DNA from: CAYNEI01 sp964396185
GTDB lineage: Archaea > Thermoplasmatota > SW-10-69-26
Assembly: GCA_964396185.1 (NCBI GenBank)
Contig: CAYNEI010000017.1
Location: 1 to 48,682, forward strand
Direction of reading: 5' to 3'
DNA: 48,682 nucleotides
Shown in pieces: positions 8,237 through 16,052 of this stretch (position 1 is the first letter of the stretch; the number at the start of each line of letters is the position of its first letter). Made by a program: the position numbers and the translations under genes. The notes below the pieces were generated by a model. It saw only the letters and a program-made list of their open reading frames with translations. It was not told the DNA's origin and did not search any database.

Positions 8237-8626
8237 TCACTCCTCCCGGATCCGGGAGGCTCCGAGGATGAGCACCGTCAAGCCCACCAGGATGGCTACA
8301 GCCGCCTTGACCAGCCGGTCCACGCGATCGATGGCCAGGAAAGCGATGACCGCAGTGAGCAGGGACAGGATGGCCAAGAGGTAGAGCGCGGTGGGGATCC
8401 GGAACCATCGCCAGCCCTCCTTCTCGACGATCTCCCCCTGGCCCGTGAGCTCGAACCAGCGGCCCACGCTGAGCAGAACGATGCCCAGAAGCACCAGGCT
8501 GGAGACGCGGCCCCAGTCGGAGAGCCGATGGATGAACTCGCTGGCGAAGTAGATGATGCCGACGCCGGTGATGACGATCCCGACGAGCACGAGCACGTTG
8601 CGCAAGTGGAAGATGCGCTTGGTCAT
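8237..8626 (-). CDS. Four-helix membrane protein, unknown function
   Basis: A 129-residue integral membrane protein with four predicted hydrophobic helices (VLVLVGIVITGVGIIYFAS; SSLVLLGIVLLSVG; ALYLLAILSLLTAVIAFL; AAVAILVGLTVLILGAS). I do not recognise the family. The ATG at 8626 overlaps the stop of the upstream secreted/anchored protein as ATGA, so the two genes form a coupled pair and their products may work together in the membrane. Confidence 0.75.
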   Translation of the reverse strand: MTKRIFHLRNVLVLVGIVITGVGIIYFASEFIHRLSDWGRVSSLVLLGIVLLSVGRWFELTGQGEIVEKEGWRWFRIPTALYLLAILSLLTAVIAFLAIDRVDRLVKAAVAILVGLTVLILGASRIREE

Positions 8627-9123
8627 CGGCTCACCTCCTGGATCGTGAGCCACGCAGAGAAGTAATCAGCCCCGATGCTGACATCCACGCTGGCCCCCGA
8701 GCGGTCCTCGCGGGGGAACCCCGAGCCATCCGGGTTCTTCTCGGGCAGGAAACGATCCCCGGGCACATCCAGCGTCACGACCTCGACCCCGCGGGCTGGC
8801 ACCGAGACTTGGCCGTTGCCCGCGAGCTGGCCGTTCACGAAAACCGTGTAGCCCTCTTTGTAGCTCCAGAACGGCTCGTTGTCGATGGTCAACCGTAGCT
8901 GGATGGTGTCAGTCCGGTTGACCTCCAGGACCCCAGCATCGCCTGGGTGGAAGGGTGCGTAGCGCTCCTCGCCGGGGAAGCTGGCGATGGTGATCCACGC
9001 ATCCTGCTCTCCTTGGGCCTCCAGGGTGAACGAGCGGGTGACGGTCACGTCCACGGCGACGACCACGACAAGGAGCACCGCGGCAGCCACGGCGACGGTG
9101 AGCGCACGGGTCTCCCGGTCCAT
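8623..9123 (-). CDS. Single-pass anchored extracytoplasmic protein
   Basis: A 166-residue protein with one N-terminal hydrophobic segment (VAVAAAVLLVVVVAVDVTV) that serves as a signal anchor. About 130 residues of predicted beta-rich extracytoplasmic domain follow, with short aromatic motifs (EPFWSYKEGYTVFVNGQ). No family is recognised. A minus-strand TATA-like TTGATAAGC centred at about 9147 is 24 nt before the ATG, so the transcript is probably leaderless. It forms a two-gene operon with the four-helix membrane protein, which overlaps it by 4 nt. Confidence 0.75.
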   Translation of the reverse strand: MDRETRALTVAVAAAVLLVVVVAVDVTVTRSFTLEAQGEQDAWITIASFPGEERYAPFHPGDAGVLEVNRTDTIQLRLTIDNEPFWSYKEGYTVFVNGQLAGNGQVSVPARGVEVVTLDVPGDRFLPEKNPDGSGFPREDRSGASVDVSIGADYFSAWLTIQEVSR

Positions 9124-9183
9124 GGATCCCGCTTGGCCTCGGAGCTTATCAACCCCGCGGAACGCCCTTGGCCGTGGGACCGG

Positions 9184-9906
9184 TCAAGAGTCGTTCCTCC
9201 AGGCGCCGTGCACCTCGCTCTCCCGGAGCTCCCCCATCGCCGTTCTCTGGGCGGGCCAGGCGGCCAGGAGGATCAACGCCGCGTAGAACAGGCCTATACC
9301 GGCGATCACGACCAAGCCCGGGAAGAGCCACGTGCTGGCTGCCTCCACGAACCCTTTCGGGCCTGATGAGAGCATGGTGAGGCGCACCAGCCATGCGATC
9401 AGGAGGATGAGGAGAAGCGGCAGGTAGATCCTGCGCAGTCGGCGGGCCACGGCCTCTCGCAGGGGGACCTTGATCGTCGGTCTGCGGAGGTCCTCGGAGA
9501 GCAGCGCCCGCCAGTTCTCAAGCTCCACGCCGGCGGGGTTGAGGGCGTTGGCGAAGACGTTCTCCTCGAGCATGCGCACGCGGCTGCGCCACACATCGTA
9601 CATCCGGTAGCGCCGGGCCTCGATGTACAGGAACAGCGAGACGATGCCCATGCCCAAGAGAAGCACCGAGTGAGGGTTGTCCTGGGAGAACGCCCAAGTC
9701 AGAAGCGAGGCCACGATGACCACGCTCCAGTTGCTGGTCCGGTCCAGCCGGTCCCGCCATGTCGTCGAGCGGTTCATGGCTCCCCGGTAAAGGTGGCCCA
9801 TGAGGCCCAGGAAGCCCTTGGCATCGCCGGCTGCTCGTCCAGCGATCTCCCGCTGCTCCCGCTCGTCAGGATCGAACTCCTTGCCGGGGTGGTCCTCTGG
9901 CCCCAT
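9184..9906 (-). CDS. DUF2270 family integral membrane protein
   Basis: A 240-residue membrane protein that fits DUF2270. Supporting features are MGHLYRGAMNRSTTWRDRLD, the NWSVVIVASLLTWAFS helix, the IEARRYRMYDVWRSRVRMLE signature after the second helix, and two helices near the C-terminus (LPLLLILLIAWLV; WLFPGLVVIAGIGLFYAAL). The family is widespread in archaea and bacteria and has no known function. The ATG at 9906 is preferred over one nine residues upstream because TTGAAGTGCC (9938-9929) sits about 29 nt before it. It is downstream of and co-directional with the FAH gene. Confidence 0.88.
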   Translation of the reverse strand: MGPEDHPGKEFDPDEREQREIAGRAAGDAKGFLGLMGHLYRGAMNRSTTWRDRLDRTSNWSVVIVASLLTWAFSQDNPHSVLLLGMGIVSLFLYIEARRYRMYDVWRSRVRMLEENVFANALNPAGVELENWRALLSEDLRRPTIKVPLREAVARRLRRIYLPLLLILLIAWLVRLTMLSSGPKGFVEAASTWLFPGLVVIAGIGLFYAALILLAAWPAQRTAMGELRESEVHGAWRNDS

Positions 9907-9986
9907 CTTAGCATCCCAGAGGCGGGGAGGCACTTCAATGAGCCGATGCGCCGCGCCGCCGACCAGGACGGCATCGCTTCGCTGGA

Positions 9987-10718
9987 TCAGGCGCCCACGA
10001 CGTGGTTGCGAAGCGTCCCGATGCCCTCGATCTCGATCTCGATGGTCTGGCCAGGCGAGAGCGGCCCCACCCCAGAGGGGGTGCCCGTGGTGATGACGTC
10101 ACCAGGCTCAAGGGTGAGGTAGCGGGTGATCTCCTCGATGAGCTCAGGCACAGGGAAGATGAGCTGCTCGATGCTCGAGTCCTGGACGATCTCGCCGTCC
10201 AGGCGAGCTTGGATGCGCGCGTCCGGTGCCAGCTCATCCGGGGTGGCCACCACTGGCCCCATGGGACACGCGCCATCGAAGGCCTTGCCCCGCACCCAGT
10301 TCTGCTCGATGTCCTGGTCGTCCCGGTTGGAGACATCGTTGATGCAGGTGTAGCCAGCCACCACCTCCATGGCCTCGGAGGCAGCCACGTTGCGGCACTG
10401 GCGCGCGATGACCACGCCGAGCTCGGCCTCGTGGTCCACGCGCTGCTTGCCCTCCGGGAGCACGATGGCGTCCTCGTGGCCGGCCACGGTGTTCGGTGGC
10501 TTGAGGAAGAGGTGCGGTCGATCCGGCAGGGGCTTGTCCCGCTCGGCGGCATGGTCCCTGTAGTTCAGGCCCACGCAGACGATCTTGGTGGGTTGGCACG
10601 GTGCGAGGATGTCCACCTCGTCGGCCTTCCACGAGCGCCCACCGAAGGAGACCGTCCCATCTCGCCAGGGGCCTGTCCGGATGCTGCCAGAGGGATCCAC
10701 GAACCGGGCGGTGTGCAT
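9987..10718 (-). CDS. Fumarylacetoacetate hydrolase family protein
   Basis: A 243-residue FAH-superfamily enzyme. It has the metal-binding E-x-E in VDHEAELGVVI, an Asp in CINDVSNRDDQ, the substrate loop KAFDGACPMGP, and the C-terminal TGTPSGVGPLSPGQ. Members hydrolyse, decarboxylate or isomerise beta-diketo and 2-keto acids (acylpyruvases, hydratases, oxaloacetate decarboxylases), so the exact substrate is open. The start at 10718 (MHTARFVD) is preferred to the longer frame reaching 10790, which would run into the divergent promoter region. It is divergent from a metal-dependent cyclase/formamidase-like gene across a 104-bp gap, hinting at a shared small catabolic module. Confidence 0.9.
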   Translation of the reverse strand: MHTARFVDPSGSIRTGPWRDGTVSFGGRSWKADEVDILAPCQPTKIVCVGLNYRDHAAERDKPLPDRPHLFLKPPNTVAGHEDAIVLPEGKQRVDHEAELGVVIARQCRNVAASEAMEVVAGYTCINDVSNRDDQDIEQNWVRGKAFDGACPMGPVVATPDELAPDARIQARLDGEIVQDSSIEQLIFPVPELIEEITRYLTLEPGDVITTGTPSGVGPLSPGQTIEIEIEGIGTLRNHVVGA

Positions 10719-10822
10719 GAGAAGCGCTCCGTGGCCGCGCCAGCGGCTCGACAAGCAAAGCTGTTGCGGCCGGCAGGATCGAGAGGGCAAGGTTCACACC
10801 GGCGAGCCGCCTCTGCCTGCCC

Positions 10823-11470
10823 ATGCCCTCCGAGCCCGCCGACTGGATCGACATCTCCGTGCCCATCCGCTCGGGCATGGTCACCTGGCCCGGGGACGCA
10901 CCGGTCTGGATCCACAAGAGCAACGCCATCGAGCAGGGCGATCCGGCCAACGTCTCCGTGCTCTCCATGAGCTCGCACGCCGGCACCCACATGGATGCCC
11001 CGTACCACTTCATAGACGACGGCGCCACCATCGATACCATGCCCGGGGAGGCCACCATCGGACCGGCACGGGTCATCGAGGTGGACGAGCCTGAGCAGGT
11101 CACGCGCGAGGCCCTGGAGGCCCACGACCTCCGAGCCGGCGAGCGTGTGCTCATCAAGACCCGCAACAGCCCCCGGTGCTGGATGGTCGACTCGTTCGTC
11201 GAGGACTTCATCCATCTCTCCACCGAGGCAGCCGAGCACCTCGCAGAGGTCGGAGTGGCGTGCGTGGGGGTTGACTACCTCTCGGTGGCCGGCTACCAGC
11301 GCAACGAGGCACCGGTGCACGAGGCCCTGCTCGAAGCGGGCATCTGGATCATCGAGGGCCTGGATCTCAGCGCGGTCGATCCCGGGCCCGTCGAGCTCGT
11401 CTGCCTGCCCTTGCGCCTGGAAGGCGGAGATGGGGCGCCGGCGCGGGCCATGGTCCGGGCTCAGGTGTAG
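10823..11470 (+). CDS. Cyclase family (kynurenine formamidase-like) hydrolase
   Basis: A 215-residue metal-dependent hydrolase of the cyclase/KynB fold. The motif HAGTHMDAPYHF carries the metal-binding H-x-G-T-H-x-D, and GVDYLSVAGY with HEALLEAGIWIIEGLDL forms the C-terminal part of the family signature. Related proteins open N-formylkynurenine or cyclic acyl compounds; the substrate here is unknown. It is divergent from the FAH-family gene, and its 3' end overlaps the convergent thioesterase gene by 10 bp. That arrangement limits room for a terminator. Family confidence is high, reaction confidence low. Confidence 0.9.
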   Translation: MPSEPADWIDISVPIRSGMVTWPGDAPVWIHKSNAIEQGDPANVSVLSMSSHAGTHMDAPYHFIDDGATIDTMPGEATIGPARVIEVDEPEQVTREALEAHDLRAGERVLIKTRNSPRCWMVDSFVEDFIHLSTEAAEHLAEVGVACVGVDYLSVAGYQRNEAPVHEALLEAGIWIIEGLDLSAVDPGPVELVCLPLRLEGGDGAPARAMVRAQV

Positions 11471-11859
11471 AGGTCCCAGGCCTGCCGGAGCTCCTCCGGG
11501 ATGGGCATCGCGTTGCCCTTCTCATCGATGCAGACCCGGACCACCTCGGCCCGCGCCACCAACCGACCCTCGTCGTGGGCGAGCAGCTCGAAGGTGGCCG
11601 AGGCGCCGCCGAGGCGCTGGATGCCTACCAGGATCTCAAGCTTGTCCCCCTCGGGCGGGCTCGGGAACTCCATCAGATGGCTCACCACCGGCACGCGCAC
11701 GCCGAGTTCGGGCTCAAGGTCCTTCTCCACGAACCCGACGGCCTCCATGAGGTCCTCGAAGGCGTCCTGGAAGAGCTCGGCATACGCGCCGTGGAAGACC
11801 ATGCCGGCGCGATCCATATGGTGGAACCGGAGCTTGGCTGTCGTGGTGAAGGGGGGCAC
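11461..11859 (-). CDS. Hotdog-fold acyl-CoA thioesterase
   Basis: A single-domain 4HBT hotdog protein of about 132 residues. The family active-site region is visible as MDRAGMVFHGAYAELFQDAF (Asp, then Gly-x-Val/Met-x-x-x-x-Tyr and a long central helix), followed by four strands ending in RAEVVRVCIDEKGN. It probably hydrolyses an acyl-CoA thioester. The GTG at 11859 is preferred to the ATG at 11880 because the A/T patch CTTTTTC at 11888-11884 is 27 nt before it. The 3' end overlaps the convergent cyclase gene. Confidence 0.85.
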   Translation of the reverse strand: MPPFTTTAKLRFHHMDRAGMVFHGAYAELFQDAFEDLMEAVGFVEKDLEPELGVRVPVVSHLMEFPSPPEGDKLEILVGIQRLGGASATFELLAHDEGRLVARAEVVRVCIDEKGNAMPIPEELRQAWDLYT

Positions 11860-11976
11860 GCGGCGGCCAGGGGCGGGCACGGGAAAAAGGGCTTCGGGTC
11901 CCTCCGGGTGATGGGGTGGACCGCCGGAACCAGCAGCGTCGTGTACGTTCAGCCATGACGAGTAAGGCAGCGACGC

Positions 11977-12424
11977 ATGGATGGCGCACCTTTAGCCAAG
12001 CTGAGGCTCCCAGACGGTCACCTGAGCGTCACGTACGCACATCTACACCGCGTGACACATGCCGATGGTCCCAGGGGAGCCGAGGTCACCGCGCGGCAGG
12101 TCATCCCTCTCGCCTCGATCCATCGAGCCTGCCTGACAGAGAACCGTCAGAAGCCATCGGTCCTCGCAGCTCTCGCCGCTGCGTTCGCAGCGTTGACTTT
12201 CGTCGGGGTGGGTCTGGCGTTCCAAGGGGATGCGCTGGTTCCCCTCGTGGTCGCTGGCGTGGTCTTGTTCTTCTTCAGTCTCGTGCTCGCCTCACAGGCC
12301 CAGGGCGAGCGAAACACGCGCCTGGAGATCGACCACGCCGCTGGCCAGCTCTCGCTCACCTCTCATGGCGCATCGGCATTCGAGCGGTTCGTCGAGATCC
12401 TCATCATGCAGCAGGAGGCGATCT
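11977..12424 (+). CDS. Membrane protein, 3' end lost in assembly gap
   Basis: About 149 residues are visible before the gap. Two adjacent hydrophobic helices (about residues 62-105: VLAALAAAFAALTFVGVGLA and LVPLVVAGVVLFFFSLVLAS) sit between a basic N-terminal domain and a C-terminal segment with SHGASAFERFVEILIMQQEA. I do not recognise the family; the pattern of a short soluble region, a helical hairpin and a soluble region resembles PH-like membrane proteins, but this is weak. The C-terminus is unknown because the run of Ns begins inside the frame. Confidence 0.6.
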
Positions 12425-12524
12425 NNNNNNNNNNNNNNNNNNNNNNNNNNNNNNNNNNNNNNNNNNNNNNNNNNNNNNNNNNNNNNNNNNNNNNNNNNNN
12501 NNNNNNNNNNNNNNNNNNNNNNNN
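12425..12524. other. Assembly gap (100 N)
   Basis: Exactly 100 undetermined bases, the conventional size for a scaffold join of unknown length. It truncates the membrane-protein gene on its left and the HAD gene on its right. The true distance and any genes lost here are unknown. Confidence 0.98.
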
Positions 12525-12824
12525 GCGGTAAGCCTGCTCGGCGCGCTCGGTGGCCGGTTGGCGGGCACCGTTGACGCGCCAGCGCTCGCTCACCCGCTCG
12601 ATCGCTCGGGCTCGGTCCTCGGGCCCGTCCAGCGTGTGGTGGATGAGCGCTTCTGCGACGTCGCTGCGCTCGCACGGTAGCACCGCGTGCTGGGCCCACG
12701 CGTCCGCCCAGGCCCGGAGGGGATCGAAGAAGGGGATCAGGGTGTTGTCGAGGTCGAAGCAGACCGCCTCGAGGCGGGCTGGCTCGGCTGTGCTAGCCGC
12801 TGGTCGTGCATCCCATGACGCCAT
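12525..12824 (-). CDS. HAD-superfamily hydrolase, C-terminus lost in gap
   Basis: Only the first 100 residues are present. HAD motif I is clear (AVCFDLDNTLIPFF, with the nucleophile and acid/base Asp two residues apart), followed by the start of a helical cap domain (RAWADAWAQHAVL). The ATG at 12824 is chosen as the first in frame before motif I, with a weak A/T patch about 29 nt upstream. Motifs II to IV would lie in the missing sequence, so substrate class cannot be judged. The gene runs toward the gap and is partial through assembly, not visibly a pseudogene. Confidence 0.75.
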
Positions 12825-13058
12825 GGATGACAAGGCGCGCCCACCCACCTTTGCACTCTTGCCGAACGTTCCGATCATCCATCGAACCGATCGCAGAGGG
12901 GGCTGCGAGCCCATGGCGGGAACGGTTGCTGACCCAACCCACCGTCCCTTCTGGACCCGGCGAAAGTCCTAAGCACCGGGCCGACCTTGCTGGCTGCCTG
13001 CCCTGGGCGGGGCGGTCCACCGACCAACTCAGCTCAGAGGTTGTGGGGACTGACTACA

Positions 13059-13706
13059 TTGGTCATCGTGTTCGGGACGTTGGGGTTCACGCCAGGGAAA
13101 TTCTTGCCGAGCCTCCGCCACCACTCCCCCATCGAGGGCGTGCGCATCTTCCACGATGCAGACGAGCGCTCACGCGAAGCCGCTGACGATGTCCGGACCC
13201 ACTGCAAGGAGATCGGGCTCACGTGCGAGGCGATCCAGGTGGACGCCTTCGACATGGTGGTGGCCGCGTCTCGGATCCGCGAGGAGGTCCGGGAGTTCGA
13301 CCGGGGCTCGCTCGTCTTCAACATCACCGGCGGGACCGCCGTGCTCTCCTGTGCTGCGCTCTTGACCTGCGTGCTCGACGGCATCCGGGCTGAGACCACG
13401 GACCTGCGCGACACGAGCCAGGCCCCCGAGCCCCTGCCCCTGCTCACCATCTCCTACAAGGAGCTCCTCACGGACGCCCAGCGCAACGTGCTCCAAGCCA
13501 TCGCGGACCGCAGCGGCAAGGTCAGCCAGCGCGATCTCGTCGACATCCTCGGGCTGCGCAAGGCCACGGTCAGCCACCACGTGAAATCCCTCAAAGAGCG
13601 AGGCCTCGTGCGCGGGCGCCGAGCCGAGGATGCCCGCATGGAGTACCTCGAGGTTCCACCGTCGGCTGACCTGCTGCTGGCCGACGAGCCGCCCGTGAAG
13701 GCGTGA
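13059..13706 (+). CDS. CARF-domain winged-helix regulator (Csa3/HFX_2341-like)
   Basis: A 215-residue protein with an N-terminal Rossmann-like CARF domain and a C-terminal winged helix. The CARF part starts with VIVFGTLGFTPGKFL, matching the beta1 strand and turn of Csa3-type proteins, and contains the ligand-loop signature LVFNITGGTAVLSCAALL. The HTH is at about residues 137-185 (LLTDAQRNVLQAIADR, then KVSQRDLVDILGLRKATVSH). CARF domains bind cyclic oligoadenylates or related nucleotides and are mostly linked to CRISPR defence, but no cas gene or array is in this window. The start is uncertain: no ATG is available, and TTG 13059 is chosen because it begins just before beta1. Confidence 0.72.
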   Translation: MVIVFGTLGFTPGKFLPSLRHHSPIEGVRIFHDADERSREAADDVRTHCKEIGLTCEAIQVDAFDMVVAASRIREEVREFDRGSLVFNITGGTAVLSCAALLTCVLDGIRAETTDLRDTSQAPEPLPLLTISYKELLTDAQRNVLQAIADRSGKVSQRDLVDILGLRKATVSHHVKSLKERGLVRGRRAEDARMEYLEVPPSADLLLADEPPVKA

Positions 13707-13717
13707 GGCCCACAGCC

Positions 13718-14314
13718 ATGCGCTTGCTCGTCTCCCTGCAAGGATCCGAGGCTGGGTTCAGCCGGGAAGCCATCGCCCAGATCGGCCATGACGCCCTCCA
13801 TCTGTTCGCAACCGACCCGGAGAGCGGGGAGGTGAAGACCGTGGTGCGCCTGGCCCGCCAACAGGGCGCCAACGTCCGCGTCGACGCCGTCCCCGCCGAC
13901 GACCTGCTCGGCGCATTCACCACCATCCGTGATGCCCTGGACGACCGGCGCAGCCAAGCCACCGAGCTCTGCTGCCAGGTCAACGCCGGCAAGGACGCCA
14001 ACATCCTCTCAGCAGCGGGCCTGCTCGCCTGCCTCCACGTCGGCGTCGAGGCCACGTTCCTGCACGAGAAGGGACGCACCGAGCTCCCCGTGCTCACCCG
14101 CGCCCCCCTGCGCGAGCTGCTCAACGCCAGCGATCGCGCCGCCCTCTCCGGCTTCCCCAACGCCGGCCTGCCCGTCGACCAAGTGCGCGAGCACGACGCC
14201 GCCGCCCTCTCGCGGCTGCGAGACCGCACGCTCATCGAGCTCCTCGATGGAGCGCTCCACTTGACCGGCCAGGGACGAGCGTTCAGGGAGCATGTGCGCG
14301 AGCGCCTCCCGTGA
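13718..14314 (+). CDS. Second CARF-like regulator, paralogous to its neighbour
   Basis: A 198-residue protein whose first ~125 residues follow the same pattern as the preceding gene: an initial strand (RLLVSLQGSEAGF), then CCQVNAGKDANILSAAGLLA where CARF proteins have N-x-T-G-G-T-K, and VGVEATFLHE. The C-terminal ~65 residues look like a worn winged helix (RDRTLIELLDGALHLTGQGR). It starts 11 nt after the upstream stop at ATG 13718, or at GTG 13703 overlapping that stop. The two genes are probably co-transcribed and may form a heteromer. CARF assignment is by motif only; ligand and targets are unknown. Confidence 0.6.
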   Translation: MRLLVSLQGSEAGFSREAIAQIGHDALHLFATDPESGEVKTVVRLARQQGANVRVDAVPADDLLGAFTTIRDALDDRRSQATELCCQVNAGKDANILSAAGLLACLHVGVEATFLHEKGRTELPVLTRAPLRELLNASDRAALSGFPNAGLPVDQVREHDAAALSRLRDRTLIELLDGALHLTGQGRAFREHVRERLP

Positions 14315-14372
14315 GCCCCTGCGTGGCCCTCGCTGGCGAAACGGCTAAGCGCCCCGCCCTTCTGTGGCGGCC

Positions 14373-15059
14373 ATGGACACCGCGAACGACCCGCGACTGC
14401 TCGTGGTGGAGCGAGGTCTCGAGGATCTCAAGGCGAGCCTGACCCACGGCCACATCAAGGCCCAGTTCCCCCGGCAGAAGGCCGCCGAAGCCTGCGAGCG
14501 CGGGCTGGGAGCGCTGCGCGGCATCAAGTACACGTACGCCGAGCCAGACGCGCTGGTCCAGATGCCGCTGTTCCGCGAGCTCGTGGAATCGATCGACATC
14601 ACCGAGACCCTGCTCGGCGGCCCAGGCTTCGCCAAGGAGATCACCGAGCAACCCCTGGCCGTGGCCCAAGCCGAGTGGATCATCAGCACCGTGCGCTCGC
14701 TCGAGGAGCGCCTGCTCCTCCCCGGCAGCGGGCTGGAGGTCGCCGTGGAGGTGCTTCCCGGCCGCGTGGTCACCGTGCGCGACCACCCGGAGGCCGATGA
14801 GCTCAAGGTCACCGGCGTGGCCGCAGGCGCCTCGCTCCAGGTCGTCACCAACGATGCGACCATCAGCGCGGACGACCGCGTGGGCGTGGCCCTGCTCCCG
14901 CCTGTGGACCTTCGCGGCGTGGTGAGCCGAGGCATGTTCCTGGGTGCAGGCGACGGCGTGCTCACAGACGTGCGCCCTGGCCCCGATGGCCGGCCTGAGG
15001 TTCCACCTGGCGCCTACGCCGAGACGCGCAACATGCTCAGCCAGTACCTGACAGGGTAG
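14373..15059 (+). CDS. tRNA-binding (EMAP/Trbp111-like) protein, COG2517 type
   Basis: A 228-residue protein with a helical N-terminal domain and a C-terminal OB-fold tRNA-binding domain at about 118-215. The OB domain shows the EMAP-II/Trbp111 pattern: VLPGRVVTVRDHPEADELKV, then SLQVVTNDATISADDRVGVA and LRGVVSRGMFLGA. Archaeal proteins of this architecture are predicted RNA-binding proteins of unknown precise role. The ATG at 14373 is 26 nt after CTAAG at 14345-14349, so a leaderless message is likely; a GTG 9 nt upstream is less well placed. Confidence 0.85.
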   Translation: MDTANDPRLLVVERGLEDLKASLTHGHIKAQFPRQKAAEACERGLGALRGIKYTYAEPDALVQMPLFRELVESIDITETLLGGPGFAKEITEQPLAVAQAEWIISTVRSLEERLLLPGSGLEVAVEVLPGRVVTVRDHPEADELKVTGVAAGASLQVVTNDATISADDRVGVALLPPVDLRGVVSRGMFLGAGDGVLTDVRPGPDGRPEVPPGAYAETRNMLSQYLTG

Positions 15060-15107
15060 CCCGCAGGGCAAGGGATTTCAACGACGACCCGGTAAGCAGA
15101 GCCAGCC

Positions 15108-15746
15108 ATGCGCATCACGGAGATCTTCTTCAGCATCCAGGGGGAGGGCCGGCTCGCCGGCGTCCCCACGGTCTTCGTGCGGACCACGGGGTGCCATCTC
15201 CGATGCTCCTGGTGCGACAGCGCGTACGCCTTCCACGGGGGCAAGGAGCTCTCCCTGGACGAGATCCTGGACGCAGTGGCCGAGCATCCGACCCGGCATG
15301 TCTGCTTCACAGGGGGCGAGCCCTTGCTACAGAAGGAGGCCGTCGAGCTCGTCACGCGGCTGCTCGACACGGACCACCACGTGGTCGTCGAGACCAGTGG
15401 CTCGCTGGACCTCTCCGACTACCGCGCGCTCGAGCCCCGAGACCAGCTCTGCTTGAGCGTGGACGTGAAGTGCCCGAGCAGCGAGATGACCGAGCACAAC
15501 AAGCTCGACGAGCTCGAGGCGCTCAGCGAGCACGACCAAGTGAAGTTCGTCGTCGCCGACGAGGCCGACTACGCGTATGCCAAGCAGGTCCTCGAGGAGC
15601 GATCCATCCCTTGCCCCGTGGTGATCCAACCTGTCTGGGGCGAGAACGCTACCTGGCTGGCCGAGCGTCTGCTCGCCGACGGCCTGGACGCCCGCTTCAG
15701 CATCCAGCTCCACAAGCTCCTCTGGGGCGACAAGCCCGGCGTATAA
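15108..15746 (+). CDS. queE: 7-carboxy-7-deazaguanine synthase
   Basis: A radical SAM enzyme of the archaeosine/queuosine precursor pathway, converting 6-carboxytetrahydropterin to 7-carboxy-7-deazaguanine. The 212-residue protein has the QueE N-terminus ITEIFFSIQGEGRLAGVP, the 4Fe-4S motif GCHLRCSWCD (C-x3-C-x2-C), the SAM-binding FTGGEPLLQ and VETSGS. In archaea the product feeds archaeosine at tRNA position 15. No other pathway gene is in this window. Its stop codon lies inside the TATA element of the next gene. Confidence 0.95.
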   Translation: MRITEIFFSIQGEGRLAGVPTVFVRTTGCHLRCSWCDSAYAFHGGKELSLDEILDAVAEHPTRHVCFTGGEPLLQKEAVELVTRLLDTDHHVVVETSGSLDLSDYRALEPRDQLCLSVDVKCPSSEMTEHNKLDELEALSEHDQVKFVVADEADYAYAKQVLEERSIPCPVVIQPVWGENATWLAERLLADGLDARFSIQLHKLLWGDKPGV

Positions 15747-15767
15747 GATGCAGGGTTGCAGGCCCAG

Positions 15768-16052
15768 ATGGGAGGCCTCAAGTACGAAGGGCCCGCCAGA
15801 GGGTCCTCGATGCACCCGGCACGCATCTTCTTCGAAGTCGGCGTCCTGGCGCTCGTGGCAGCCTTGGCCCTCGGCGCTGCCGGCGTGGTCGCGCTGCTTG
15901 CCGGGCCTCTGGCAGGCATGCAGGCACGCGAGCTGGCCATGTGGAGCCTCGTGTCTGGTGCGGTGGGCGCGCTGGTCTACGCCATCGGTGTCGGCATCGA
16001 TCTGGCCACCGGCGGGCGCAAGGAAGCCGGCATGAAACCTGGCTCACCCTGA
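15768..16052 (+). CDS. Small two-helix membrane protein
   Basis: A protein of about 94 residues with two hydrophobic helices (VLALVAALALGAAGVVALLAG and WSLVSGAVGALVYAIGVGID) and a basic C-terminus. No family is recognised. GTATAAG at 15741-15747 is centred 24 nt before the ATG at 15768, arguing for a leaderless start there; a later ATG at 15810 (MHPARIFF) is possible. Its 3' end overlaps the convergent hisS gene by 9 bp. Confidence 0.65.
   Translation: MGGLKYEGPARGSSMHPARIFFEVGVLALVAALALGAAGVVALLAGPLAGMQARELAMWSLVSGAVGALVYAIGVGIDLATGGRKEAGMKPGSP

Noticed and set aside
12987..13058. N-terminal extension of the first CARF gene from TTG 12987
   Set aside because: The extra residues (Cys/Gly/Pro-rich) precede the first CARF strand, have no homology that I recognise and no start signal.
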